From Anaerobutyricum stercoris (GTDB lineage: Bacteria > Bacillota > Clostridia > Lachnospirales > Lachnospiraceae), in the NCBI GenBank assembly GCA_019116455.1, contig DXBR01000078.1, forward strand, positions 1 to 23,652: DNA of 23,652 bases, given 5' to 3'. The position numbers and the translations under genes are program-made. The stretch's first letter is position 1. Each line of letters begins with the position of its first letter. Shown piece after piece: positions 1-5,996 of the stretch. The notes below the pieces were generated by a model that worked only from the letters and a program-made list of their open reading frames with translations, did no database searches and was not told where the DNA came from.

Positions 1-139
1 CAGATATCCCTATCTGCTTTGTTTTCATGTCTCAAAATCCGGTTATACATATCCACCTGCTGGGAATCCGGTCATACCGGGGCTTTACCTCGCTGGAATC
101 AAGCCTGCAAACCTGTTTCGCAATTACCTAACAATTATA
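1..139 (-). ncRNA. Possible structured RNA of unknown class, left edge
   Basis: No gene is visible here. Read on the minus strand, the stretch holds several hairpins: CAGATA-GGGA-TATCTG at 16-1 (6-bp stem, GNRA-type loop), CCGGT-ATG-ACCGG near 67-79, and GGCTT pairing with AAGCC. The GNRA loop exists only on the minus strand, which favours that orientation. A TATAAT lies at 139-134 on the minus strand, overlapping the stop of the CAP gene, but no good -35 accompanies it. The element probably runs off the window edge. I could not match it to a known family from memory; raiA-type RNA of Firmicutes is one possibility. Confidence 0.27.
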
Positions 140-1276
140 TTATCTCACCTTCACACTCTTCTTCTTCGACCAGTCAGAATACACGCGAATGGTCTGTCCG
201 CTGGAAAACACATCTTTGTAAGTGCGGATACACACATAATATTTCTTTCCGCGTTTCAGCTTTTTGATGGTCTTTATATTCTTTTTGTTGTTCTTAACCG
301 TTACCGTTTTGACGGCTTTTTTGAATTTTTTGTTTGTGGAATACTGGATTTCGTAGCCGTCTGTGTTCTTCCTCTGCTTTTTCCATCTGACAGTTACTTT
401 CTTTTGACCGGCGGTCAGCTTCTTGATGGATGTCTCTTTTAAATCCAGGGTCACCGTTACATTTGCGGAAGCCAGAATACTGCCGTCGGTCGGAGAGACC
501 AGGTTGATTACCGCTGTGCCGATACCCACTCCCCGGATATTGCCGCCGGCGTCCACGGTGCAGACAGCCGGGTTGGAGCTTTGGAAGAGAAGCGTATCAT
601 TGGCAACCGGCACCTCGCCCAGCACATCTTCGAAGCACAGAGATGCTTTCGCTGTGCCCCCCAGATACAGTACATTTTTATTGACGCACAGACGAACCGA
701 TGCGAGCGTCTGGTCGAAGGAAATATGCGCAGATACCCTTCCGTCCTGATAGTTGTTCCGGGACGCGGTTTCTTTCAAAGTGCCGCCGAAGCATTGTACC
801 CAATAATATTTCCCGTTTACATTCACTGCGCCGATGCCGATACACACGAAATCTCTGTCCAAAATATTGGAGCGGTGCCCGTCAGAATTCATCCAGGCCT
901 CCATAGCGGCCTCCGGAGAAGTATTGCCGGCAGCGATATTTTCGCCCATGGCCCAGCGTGAGGCTTCAAATGCCGACTGGAACTCTTCTCCATTCGGTCT
1001 TGTATGACTGAAATTCACGGAAATCTCGAAAGCTCTCTGCATGGCGGCGTCCAGAAGATCTCTGTCCATGACAAGCGCCGGAAGCCCTGCTTTTGCTCTC
1101 TCCTGATTGACAAGCTCGAGAATCCTCCAGGTCTTGCTGTAATAACGCTCTCCGGTCACCGTAATCTGTCCGGATTCCGATGCCTGCACGGGCTTAGCCA
1201 TAAGAAATGTACCAAAGACCGCCAACAGAAAGATTGCCAGTATGGCAAATGTTTTTGCTGCATTTTGTTGTTTCAT
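140..1276 (-). CDS. Secreted CAP-domain protein with Ig-like and fibronectin III domains
   Basis: Predicted 378-residue exported protein. Residues 1-32 form a signal peptide (basic start, hydrophobic AKTFAILAIFLLAVFGTFL, cleavage probably after VQA). A CAP/SCP-PR1 domain spans about 50-165: ELVNQERAKAGLPAL, FSH at 89-91, GEN at 111-113, and GHRSNIL at 133-139 match the family, with H91, E112 and H134 in the expected metal-site positions. About 190-278 resembles a BIG2 Ig-like domain (NPAVCTVDAGGNIRGVGIGT). About 285-372 resembles a very Lys-rich fibronectin III domain (YEIQYSTNKKF, YYVCIRTYK). The start at 1276 is chosen over an upstream in-frame ATG because AGAAAGGAG sits seven bases before it and the signal peptide begins there. 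The substrate of bacterial CAP proteins is not established. The basic FN3 tail may bind wall polymers (inference). No sortase motif is seen. Confidence 0.92.
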   Translation of the reverse strand: MKQQNAAKTFAILAIFLLAVFGTFLMAKPVQASESGQITVTGERYYSKTWRILELVNQERAKAGLPALVMDRDLLDAAMQRAFEISVNFSHTRPNGEEFQSAFEASRWAMGENIAAGNTSPEAAMEAWMNSDGHRSNILDRDFVCIGIGAVNVNGKYYWVQCFGGTLKETASRNNYQDGRVSAHISFDQTLASVRLCVNKNVLYLGGTAKASLCFEDVLGEVPVANDTLLFQSSNPAVCTVDAGGNIRGVGIGTAVINLVSPTDGSILASANVTVTLDLKETSIKKLTAGQKKVTVRWKKQRKNTDGYEIQYSTNKKFKKAVKTVTVKNNKKNIKTIKKLKRGKKYYVCIRTYKDVFSSGQTIRVYSDWSKKKSVKVR

Positions 1277-1323
1277 ACAATTTCTCCTTTCTTCTCTCCG
1301 ACAGCACAAGAACTGCCTTTTAT

Positions 1324-1530
1324 TTACAGGCGATTTTTATCTCCCCACTCGCACATTCCGTCCAGAATCGGGATAAGAGATTTGCCCCGCTCCGTGAGAC
1401 TGTACTCCACCTTAGGCGGAATCTGCGGATACTCCTCCCGATGAACCAGCTTATCCGCTTCCAGTTCTTTCAGCGTTGAGCTGAGATTTTCATTGGAAAT
1501 GTATCTCTCCCATATTTTCTTCCTCCTCTT
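1324..1530 (-). pseudogene. HxlR-family regulator, 5'-truncated remnant
   Basis: Translating the minus strand from 1530 gives about 68 codons ending in TAA at 1324-1326. The reading includes ISNENLSSTLKELEADKLV, then HREEYPQIPPKVEYSLTERG and a CEWGD end, which is the second half of an HxlR winged-helix domain (PF01638). The usual first 45 or so residues, including the CPVE...GGKW segment and the first helix of the HTH, are missing. An in-frame TGA lies at 1531-1533 and there is no start codon after it, so the gene cannot make a normal protein. The deletion left the region with the palindrome at 1608-1622 intact. It lies 47 bases upstream of the CAP gene, same strand. Confidence 0.75.
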
Positions 1531-1533
1531 TCA

Positions 1534-1851
1534 CATGCCCACACCTGCGGCTGAATATTCACCTACAGGTAAGTATATCACTTTATTGTAAATATATATC
1601 TCCAGTGTAAGTATCATACTTAAATGTGCGTACTTGTTTTTTGTTTCATTCCTGTTATGATTATAATATCACAACACTACAAAATCAATCGGGAGGTGAA
1701 TGAAATAAACAGACGGCTGCGCCCGGGCCGCTGCCCTGGCAGATAAACTGTAATTACATAAGAGCGATAAAGTTTGGAAGTAAACTTCCAAATCAACCAG
1801 GATTACGCAGCAGATATGTCAGGAAAGGAGAAAATATGAACAATATAAAAC
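1534..1851. other. Stretch without an intact gene between HxlR remnant and S1 terminator
   Basis: Contents: an extended -10-like site on the minus strand (TGATATACTT, complement of 1571-1580); the palindrome at 1608-1622; a plus-strand TATAAT at 1662-1667; a good ribosome site GGGAGGTG at 1691-1698 followed at once by ATG AAA TAA (1700-1708), so the plus-strand gene it served is lost or frameshifted; a perfect hairpin TTTGGAAG-TAAA-CTTCCAAA at 1773-1792; and a second strong ribosome site (AAAGGAG) before ATG 1836. The ATG opens only 25 codons that run through a terminator. Together this looks like a decayed divergent regulator/target pair. Confidence 0.5.
1608..1622. promoter_or_regulatory. 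Palindrome TAAGTAT-C-ATACTTA, candidate HxlR operator
   Basis: A perfect 7+1+7 inverted repeat lies in the spacer between the HxlR remnant and a plus-strand TATAAT (1662-1667). HxlR regulators usually bind short palindromes in the divergent promoter they share with their target. A half-site (TAAGTAT) recurs at 1570-1576. With the regulator broken, the site may now be unoccupied or served by a paralogue elsewhere. Confidence 0.45.
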
Positions 1852-1888
1852 GGAGCAGAAAAATACAGCTTTCAGATTTTTCTGCTCC
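1852..1888 (-). terminator. Rho-independent terminator of S1 gene
   Basis: Perfect 13-bp inverted repeat, GGAGCAGAAAAAT at 1852-1864 and its complement at 1876-1888, with an 11-base loop. On the minus strand it begins 13 bases after the S1 stop codon and is followed by GTTTTAT. The A/T ends of the stem would also allow weaker termination of plus-strand transcripts. Confidence 0.75.
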
Positions 1889-1901
1889 TGTTCTATCCTT
1901 A

Positions 1902-2087
1902 TCATATGTATAGTACCTTTATTTTCTGCCCTTCCTGTTCTTTTGCCATTGCTATCTTATCCAGAAGTTCAACGATTTCGTCCTTCGTATATTCCTCTTT
2001 TTCTCCGTTGGCAATTATCAGCCGTAACTGATATAACGTGGACATTTTAACCGTCTGCATTTCTTTTTCTGTCATTATATCACTCAT
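1902..2087 (-). CDS. S1: small charged helical protein of split-kinase module 1
   Basis: 61-residue protein of no recognised family. It begins MSDIMTEKEM, continues with a mixed hydrophobic/charged stretch (MSTLYQLRLIIANGEK) and a Glu/Lys-rich helix-like second half (KDEIVELLDKIAMAKE). No signal peptide, membrane helix or Cys is seen, so it is probably cytoplasmic unless exported by an unseen route. The start at 2087 is set by GGGGAGG five bases upstream; an in-frame ATG at 2135 lies inside the leader hairpin and has no ribosome site. The first residues match S2 and S3 (a Met-Thr followed by charged residues and Leu or Met). The gene points away from the ATPase/receptor pair at 2412-4208 and shares its leader type and promoter with S2 and S3. 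Function is unknown: ligand, intracellular modulator or output of the adjacent kinase are all possible. Confidence 0.8.
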   Translation of the reverse strand: MSDIMTEKEMQTVKMSTLYQLRLIIANGEKEEYTKDEIVELLDKIAMAKEQEGQKIKVLYI

Positions 2088-2138
2088 TTTTCCTCCCCTC
2101 TCCGGTCTCCCGGGTATTGTCTTCCTTAAAGACAATAC
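2088..2138 (-). promoter_or_regulatory. S1 leader: inverted repeat plus CCGG-GAGA-CCGG hairpin and SD
   Basis: Reading toward S1: a 10-bp perfect inverted repeat, GTATTGTCTT at 2138-2129 pairing with AAGACAATAC at 2123-2114; directly after it CCGG-GAGA-CCGG (2113-2102), a short stem with a GNRA-type loop; then GGGGAGG as ribosome site. The same order with different stem sequences precedes S2 and S3. The inverted repeat would start at or near the transcript start if the promoter at 2140-2168 is used. Confidence 0.6.
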
Positions 2139-2139
2139 A

Positions 2140-2168
2140 ATTTTATCTCACAGCCGCTATGCAAACAA
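2140..2168 (-). promoter_or_regulatory. Candidate S1 promoter
   Basis: Minus strand TTGTTT (2168-2163), 17-base spacer, TAAAAT (2145-2140). Weak by itself, but S2 and S3 have a hexamer pair with the same 17-base spacing at the same place relative to their leaders. Confidence 0.45.
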
Positions 2169-2171
2169 CTG

Positions 2172-2201
2172 TTTTTTACATAATTGTTTTATTTTTACAA
2201 T
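2172..2201. promoter_or_regulatory. TTTTTTACAT boxes upstream of S1 promoter
   Basis: TTTTTTACAT at 2172-2181 ends 3 bases from the -35; TTTTTACAAT at 2192-2201 is a degenerate second copy exactly 20 bases away, two helical turns. S2 has two exact copies in tandem and S3 one. A candidate regulator site, possibly for the LytTR protein at 7893-8600 (inference). Confidence 0.4.
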
Positions 2202-2244
2202 TTCGTATTTTGTTTGTATATGTAAAGTATAACACAAATATTTC

Positions 2245-2273
2245 TTTCCTAACATAAAAATCTACTGTATAAT
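2245..2273 (+). promoter_or_regulatory. Candidate promoter of ATPase/receptor pair 1
   Basis: TTTCCT (2245-2250), 17 bases, perfect TATAAT (2268-2273). The -35 is poor, which suggests activator dependence. The identical hexamer pair and spacing precede the module 3 ATPase gene, and TTTCTA-17-TATAAT precedes the module 2 receptor. Confidence 0.5.
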
Positions 2274-2411
2274 TATGCCAATTTTCCACTGCCGTCGTTC
2301 TTTCCTTGCAAAGCTGCCCCAGATTCATATATAATCTTTTTAAGAAATTTGCTGAAATTTTACAGATATTGCCAGAAGCATTATTTCCATATGAGGGGAT
2401 GTAAAAATCAT

Positions 2412-3281
2412 ATGAAATCCACATCAAAACATCAAAAACAAAAAAATCGTTTAATAAAATGTCTTCTTTTCACAGTCCTGTCGCTAATCACTGCAGCCGC
2501 TCTGATCATTTTTTACTTTTACACCTATCAGGATTTTACAGAACAGGATTATACTCTGGTGTACATTTCTACTCTGGTGTATTCCATTCCTATCTTTTTT
2601 ATCGGTGTTTATGTGTACATTTCCTTAAAGGAATATTATAAGAAAATCGACAATGATTATCTGCAGACACAGGAAACTGCCGCCAAACGGCAGGAGCAGC
2701 TTCTGATCCATGCCAGAGAACAGATGCAGCAGCGGATGAATGCTGCCTTGTCTCAGTTAAATGAGCTGGAACACCTGCTGCGTTCCGGCCAGGAAGAGGA
2801 AGCCCGCCAACTCTGCTCCAGACTGTCTTCTTATTATCAGAAGACCCGGTATCGTCATTACTGCCGAAACGATATCGTTGATGTGATTCTTCACACGAAA
2901 AAAGAGGAATGTGACCTGCTGCACATTGCATTTACCTGCCATATTCTTTTGCCTGAGCAAATGAATCTTCCGGCCCCGGTGCTGATCAGCCTGTTTGTCA
3001 ATCTTTTAAATAATGGTATCGAGGGTTGCAGCTCTTCCGGACAGGAGTCTCTTTTTCTGAAGCTTTCTGTCAATTACAAGGGCGATTATCTGTTGCTTCA
3101 CATGGAAAATGCAAAGAATCCGGCGACCGTTTTCTCACATTCTTCCACAAAAGCCGATACATTTTCCCACGGTCTCGGCCTCCTCATCCTCGAAGAAATC
3201 GCCGGGCAGCGGGACGGTTCCTGCCATTGGCAGGACAGACAGACCTCTTTTGTCTCCGACATCATGCTGCGCTATCGGTAG
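2412..3281 (+). CDS. Split kinase, ATPase subunit A (GHKL, degenerate H-box)
   Basis: 289-residue membrane protein. Two membrane helices (about 14-37 and 48-71) are followed by a coiled region, a pseudo-DHp pair of helices (about 95-140) and a GHKL ATPase domain of the AgrC/HATPase_c_5 type (about 150-289). ATP-site motifs are present: N box NLLNNGIE at 197-204 and G2 box HGLGL at 253-257. Where the partner receptor has Q-N-H-D, this protein reads R-M-N-A (108-111), so Asn110 replaces the phospho-acceptor His and the next Asp is Ala. It should bind ATP but not phosphorylate itself on the usual His. The start at 2412 is chosen because it gives a length and N-terminus matching subunit C (288 aa); upstream ATG 2391 lacks a ribosome site. 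Receptor A follows 39 bases downstream and is probably co-transcribed. A short single-chain sensor kinase is the alternative, but the missing His argues against it. Confidence 0.88.
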   Translation: MKSTSKHQKQKNRLIKCLLFTVLSLITAAALIIFYFYTYQDFTEQDYTLVYISTLVYSIPIFFIGVYVYISLKEYYKKIDNDYLQTQETAAKRQEQLLIHAREQMQQRMNAALSQLNELEHLLRSGQEEEARQLCSRLSSYYQKTRYRHYCRNDIVDVILHTKKEECDLLHIAFTCHILLPEQMNLPAPVLISLFVNLLNNGIEGCSSSGQESLFLKLSVNYKGDYLLLHMENAKNPATVFSHSSTKADTFSHGLGLLILEEIAGQRDGSCHWQDRQTSFVSDIMLRYR

Positions 3282-3320
3282 CGTCCCGCTTTTAAACGTA
3301 TCTCACAGAAAGGAGTATCC

Positions 3321-4208
3321 ATGTTTCCGAAAACCTCTCCCTTCGAATTTTATTTTATATTTTTTGCCGTGACTCACGCTTTAAACGAGGCCTCCGTCCT
3401 GTTTTATTACAGGCGCACCCTGACTCCTCGTTTTACGCAGATACATCCGGCGCTGCAGAATCTGCCATTTCTGCTGATTCCGGTCTGCTACAAAGTGATT
3501 ACCGGAGAAGTACACTCTCCCGCTCACATTTTCTTTCTGTACGGTTCCATGTTTCTGGCCTGTATGATACTGTACAGGGACAAAATCATGCAGCGAATCG
3601 GAAACTTTTTCTTCGGCGTCGCCTATTCGTTACTGGCAGAAAATATTCTGGTTTACATATACTGTTTCGGCATCCTTGAACTCTGGTTCGGCATCCCGTT
3701 TATCCCCAACAGCCTTGCCGATCCCCAGGATATTCAGAAATTATGTATCACCGGGATTCCTTTTGTCATCATCCAGTTCCTTCTGACGCCCCTGGCCATT
3801 ATCGTATGGAAAAAATACTTAAGCAAAATCAATCTGAAGATTGTCATCCAATTCGGTCTTCTGACATTTATCAGCTTCAGCGGATTCCCATACATTTTTC
3901 CGAACCTGCTCGGCCGCCCCGGATGGATCCTGGCCTTCCTCTGCCTGCTCATCTCCGTGGTCATATTCTTCCGGGGCGTCATACAGCTCCAGAAGCTGTT
4001 CCGTCAGTCCTACTTCCGGGAAAAAGAACAGAAACTGCTGAAACAGCATCTGGAAGATTTTGAAAAGCAGCAAAACGACAGCCTGCAGCTTCGCAAACAA
4101 AATCACGACATGTCCGGACATATGCAGGCCGTCTCATACCTCATAGCGGAAGGAAAAACGGAGGAGGCGCTTCGCTATATTGAGGAGTTGAAGCAGGGGA
4201 TGGGGTGA
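3321..4208 (+). CDS. Split kinase, receptor/phospho-acceptor subunit A
   Basis: 295-residue polytopic membrane protein: about six or seven hydrophobic segments between residues 8 and 220, then a coiled helix (220-256) and the H-box LRKQNHDMSGHMQAVSYLI, with the likely phospho-acceptor at His262. The chain stops about 33 residues later, after AEGKTEEALRYIEEL, so there is no ATPase domain. Known AgrC/ComD-like kinases carry a GHKL domain of about 130 residues after this point. The stop is clean and is shared in position by receptor B and the broken receptor C, so it is not a local truncation. The ribosome site is AGAAAGGAG, six bases before ATG. It lies in one operon after ATPase subunit A, whose H-box lacks the His; the two are complementary. 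The ligand is unknown; the small S1 protein next door is a candidate (inference). Confidence 0.88.
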   Translation: MFPKTSPFEFYFIFFAVTHALNEASVLFYYRRTLTPRFTQIHPALQNLPFLLIPVCYKVITGEVHSPAHIFFLYGSMFLACMILYRDKIMQRIGNFFFGVAYSLLAENILVYIYCFGILELWFGIPFIPNSLADPQDIQKLCITGIPFVIIQFLLTPLAIIVWKKYLSKINLKIVIQFGLLTFISFSGFPYIFPNLLGRPGWILAFLCLLISVVIFFRGVIQLQKLFRQSYFREKEQKLLKQHLEDFEKQQNDSLQLRKQNHDMSGHMQAVSYLIAEGKTEEALRYIEELKQGMG

Positions 4209-4234
4209 CTGATGATCAGAATATTTTTTACAAA

Positions 4235-4322
4235 AAATAAGACAGGACAACTCCCCCGCTCTCTTAATCAACAAAATCTGCATCTGATTTTTGAGAGAAT
4301 GATACGCTTTCCTGCCTTATTT
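4235..4322 (-). terminator. Long branched terminator of S2 gene
   Basis: Outer arms at 4235-4247 and 4310-4322 match at 12 of 13 positions, and the odd pair is a U-G wobble only in the minus-strand RNA. Inside are nested short pairings (CTCTC with GAGAG, AAAATC with GATTTT). On the minus strand the outer stem is followed by a T run (TTTTTTG). It fills most of the space between the receptor A stop and the S2 stop and may also slow plus-strand transcription. Confidence 0.6.
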
Positions 4323-4347
4323 GATAATAGTACGTTTCATTATTTTA

Positions 4348-4491
4348 TCACTCTGTTTTTTCTTTTTTGGCCATTTTTCTTACATCATCGACGGCCTTCT
4401 TCACTTCTTCCATATTCTCACATGATTCAAATTTGTCAGCCACTAAATTCAAAATTACTTCCAACTGCTTATCTGTCATATTCTCCTGCAT
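4348..4491 (-). CDS. S2: small charged helical protein of module 2
   Basis: 47-residue protein, no recognised family. It starts MQENMTDKQLEVILNLVADK and continues FESCENMEEVKKAVDDVRKM with a Lys-rich tail: two probable amphipathic helices, one Cys, no signal peptide, no membrane helix. The start at 4491 follows AAAGGAGG by five bases; in-frame upstream Mets at the far end of the frame fall before the promoter. S1 and S3 share the opening (Met-Thr, charged residues, Leu/Met), the leader layout and the upstream boxes, but otherwise differ widely, which fits fast-diverging partner proteins. The gene diverges from receptor B (4799-5680). Role unknown. Small regulators and short hypothetical proteins next to LytTR loci look similar, but I cannot name a family. 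Confidence 0.8.
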   Translation of the reverse strand: MQENMTDKQLEVILNLVADKFESCENMEEVKKAVDDVRKMAKKEKTE

Positions 4492-4541
4492 TTTTCCTCC
4501 TTTCTCCGGTCTCCCGGGTATTACCTCTTTTGCAAAGGTAA
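4492..4541 (-). promoter_or_regulatory. S2 leader: hairpin plus CCGG-GAGA-CCGG and SD
   Basis: Toward S2: TTAC at 4541-4538 and an inner CTTT-GCA-AAAG region pairing back to GTAA at 4524-4521, a hairpin whose sequence differs from that of S1 and S3 while its place is the same. Then CCGG-GAGA-CCGG (4517-4506), identical to S1, and AAAGGAGG as ribosome site. Different stems at the same position suggest that the pairing, not the sequence, is conserved. Confidence 0.55.
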
Positions 4542-4545
4542 GCTG

Positions 4546-4574
4546 ATTATATACCACAAAAATTACATTTTCAA
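4546..4574 (-). promoter_or_regulatory. S2 promoter
   Basis: Minus strand TTGAAA (4574-4569), 17-base spacer, TATAAT (4551-4546): a near-consensus vegetative promoter, the best of the three S promoters. Predicted transcript start is about 4539, inside the first arm of the leader hairpin. Confidence 0.65.
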
Positions 4575-4577
4575 CCA

Positions 4578-4597
4578 TTTTTTACATTTTTTTACAT
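4578..4597. promoter_or_regulatory. Two tandem TTTTTTACAT boxes upstream of S2 promoter
   Basis: Exact copies at 4578-4587 and 4588-4597, a 10-base period, with the first ending 3 bases from the -35 as at S1. A partial TTACAT also lies in the promoter spacer (4563-4568). Helical phasing next to a promoter is typical of a protein-binding site. The surrounding DNA is T-rich, which lowers the weight of the match. Confidence 0.45.
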
Positions 4598-4694
4598 TTT
4601 GTTCTCTTTTTTCTTTTTTAAACCATTCTTTACAGTAACTATATCACAGATTCTCTCCCATGACGCATAAAATGTAAAATATATTGCCAGGGTA

Positions 4695-4723
4695 TTTCTA
4701 TTTTTTCTCTTATCTTTTATAAT
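4695..4723 (+). promoter_or_regulatory. Candidate promoter of receptor B
   Basis: TTTCTA (4695-4700), 17 bases, TATAAT (4718-4723). Same poor -35 type and spacing as the ATPase A and C promoters. ATGTAAA at 4672-4678, the complement of the TTTACAT core, lies 16 bases before the -35. Confidence 0.5.
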
Positions 4724-4798
4724 AAAATGAAATGTAAACCGCGCATATTTTTTACAGCCCATACATTTCCATTATTATAAAGGAAGGAGGCCGCCCCT

Positions 4799-5680
4799 TT
4801 GCCATCCACACTCTTCATCTCAACATCACAGATTTACACTTTAATCTACCTGTTTGCCCACCTGTGCTATGCCGCCTCCATGGTTTTCTTTTTCAGCCGA
4901 ACGCTTTCTCCGCGTTTTTTTGTGAGGAAACCTTTTCTTTGCAGTCTTCCTTTTCTGGGGATTCTTCTTTTGTATACAGGGATTACCGGTGACGCGCAGT
5001 CGCCTTTTTTCAAGATTGTTTTTTACTGTGTTGCTTTGGCGGCGAACGGGTTGCTTTACGGGACGCGTTTCTGGCGGCGGATGGGTAATTATTTTTTTAT
5101 CGTGATCTGCCTGGGAATCGTTGAGTTTGTCGCGACGATTTTGTATTATCCTCTGATATTTCTTTTTCATCGGGAGATTCATTCCTTCCTGGATCCTGTT
5201 GTTCCGCGGGATAATCCTGTGGATTTGCTGGTATTTATCTGTCTGCCCATCGTGGTGCAGGTACTTTTTATGCCTTTTTTCATTCGTCTCTGGCAGAAGG
5301 CTGTTCAGTATATCAATTTAAAGATACTGATTCAGCTTGTGCTGGCCACGTCGCTGTCCGGCAGCGGTGTTTTGTATGTTTTTCCGCAATTTATGGGCAG
5401 GATCGGATGGATCTTCGTCTTTCTGGGAACGTTTTTTTCTATTCTTCTTTTCTTTCGGGGGATACGGCAGATGCGCCTGCTTTTGCATGTGCACCGGGCG
5501 GAACAGGAAGTTCTCGATGAAAATCTTCAGAGTTATAAGGCAGTGCGGGAACGGAATCTTCATCTTCGCCGGCAGAATCACGATATTGCCGGTCATCTGC
5601 AGACAGTCTCCTACCTTCTTGCTGAAGGGAAAACAAAGGAGACGAAAGAATATATTCGTGAGCTATTGAAATTATTGTAA
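4799..5680 (+). CDS. Split kinase, receptor/phospho-acceptor subunit B (orphan)
   Basis: 293-residue polytopic membrane protein, clearly paralogous to receptor A (shared R-T-L-(S/T)-P-R-F early segment, GRIGWIFVFLG near 200-210, FFRGI). About six or seven hydrophobic segments lie between residues 10 and 220, then a helix and the H-box HLRRQNHDIAGHLQTVSYLL with His261. It ends 32 residues later with no ATPase domain. It starts with TTG: GGAAGGAGG sits eight bases before 4799, and the N-terminus aligns with receptor C, while the first ATG would remove a membrane helix. No ATPase gene lies in its module. Subunit A or C would have to serve it (inference). It diverges from S2 and ends before a strong terminator at 5725-5753. 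Confidence 0.87.
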   Translation: MPSTLFISTSQIYTLIYLFAHLCYAASMVFFFSRTLSPRFFVRKPFLCSLPFLGILLLYTGITGDAQSPFFKIVFYCVALAANGLLYGTRFWRRMGNYFFIVICLGIVEFVATILYYPLIFLFHREIHSFLDPVVPRDNPVDLLVFICLPIVVQVLFMPFFIRLWQKAVQYINLKILIQLVLATSLSGSGVLYVFPQFMGRIGWIFVFLGTFFSILLFFRGIRQMRLLLHVHRAEQEVLDENLQSYKAVRERNLHLRRQNHDIAGHLQTVSYLLAEGKTKETKEYIRELLKLL

Positions 5681-5724
5681 CCGGGTTATTGCGATTGGAA
5701 TTGTGTAAAACAAAGAGGTAAAAC

Positions 5725-5753
5725 AAAGAGAGCGGCGGCAAGTTGCTCTCTTT
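5725..5753. terminator. Bidirectional terminator between receptor B and S3
   Basis: AAAGAGAGC at 5725-5733 and GCTCTCTTT at 5745-5753, a perfect 9-bp stem with an 11-base loop. Plus-strand reading is followed by ATGTATTTTTT, minus-strand reading by GTTTTACC. It serves receptor B on the plus strand and S3 on the minus strand. Confidence 0.8.
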
Positions 5754-5766
5754 ATGTATTTTTTAT

Positions 5767-5904
5767 TCATTTATCTTTTTCTGTTTGTGGATAGGTCAAT
5801 CCCAAAATTGCCATTAAATTTCTGAGAGCTTCCAGCTCTGTTTTGCCTTCTGCATACTGTTGGTTCAAAAATCTCTGCATTTCCAAAACTGTCATCTCTT
5901 CCAT
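5767..5904 (-). CDS. S3: small charged protein of module 3
   Basis: 45-residue protein: MEEMTVLEMQRFLNQQYAEG, then KTELEALRNLMAILGL and a polar YPQTEKDK end. No signal peptide, membrane helix or Cys. The second half looks like one amphipathic helix. The start at 5904 is fixed by AAAGGAGG five bases upstream. It shares the E-M-T opening with S1 and S2 and has the same leader layout and promoter spacing. It diverges from ATPase subunit C and broken receptor C. It ends 13 bases before the shared terminator at 5725-5753. No family recognised. Because its cognate receptor is broken, it is the best natural test of whether S proteins depend on their neighbour. Confidence 0.78.
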   Translation of the reverse strand: MEEMTVLEMQRFLNQQYAEGKTELEALRNLMAILGLTYPQTEKDK

Positions 5905-5952
5905 CTTGTCCTCCTTTCCCCGCTTGCCCGGGTATTGTCCTGATGGACAATA
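5905..5952 (-). promoter_or_regulatory. S3 leader: inverted repeat, second hairpin and SD
   Basis: TATTGTCC at 5952-5945, loop ATCA, GGACAATA at 5940-5933: a perfect 8-bp stem. Then CCCG-GGCAAG-CGGG (5932-5919), which replaces the CCGG-GAGA-CCGG of S1 and S2 while keeping a 4-bp stem and a short purine-rich loop, and AAAGGAGG as ribosome site. Confidence 0.55.
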
Positions 5953-5955
5953 TTT

Positions 5956-5984
5956 ATTTTATAATATTTTTATTTCTATTGCAA
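5956..5984 (-). promoter_or_regulatory. Candidate S3 promoter
   Basis: Minus strand TTGCAA (5984-5979), 17 bases, TAAAAT (5961-5956). Its distance to the leader inverted repeat (3 bases) is close to those of S1 (1) and S2 (4). Confidence 0.5.
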
Positions 5985-5996
5985 TATATTTTCCAT

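Noticed and set aside
1..16. Terminator of an upstream plus-strand gene (CAGATA-TCCC-TATCTG then CTTTGTTTT)
   Set aside because: The stem is short and the T run interrupted; the GNRA loop on the other strand fits an RNA hairpin better. Sequence left of the window is needed to decide.
1836..1913. 25-codon plus-strand frame with a strong ribosome site (MNNIKRSRKIQLSDF...)
   Set aside because: It runs through the S1 terminator stem and overlaps the S1 3' end; the ribosome site is more likely a leftover of a lost gene. A real short peptide cannot be excluded.
1902..5904. S1-S3 as classical agr autoinducing peptides (AgrD)
   Set aside because: No amphipathic leader with a conserved Cys core and acidic tail, no AgrB-type protease gene in the window.
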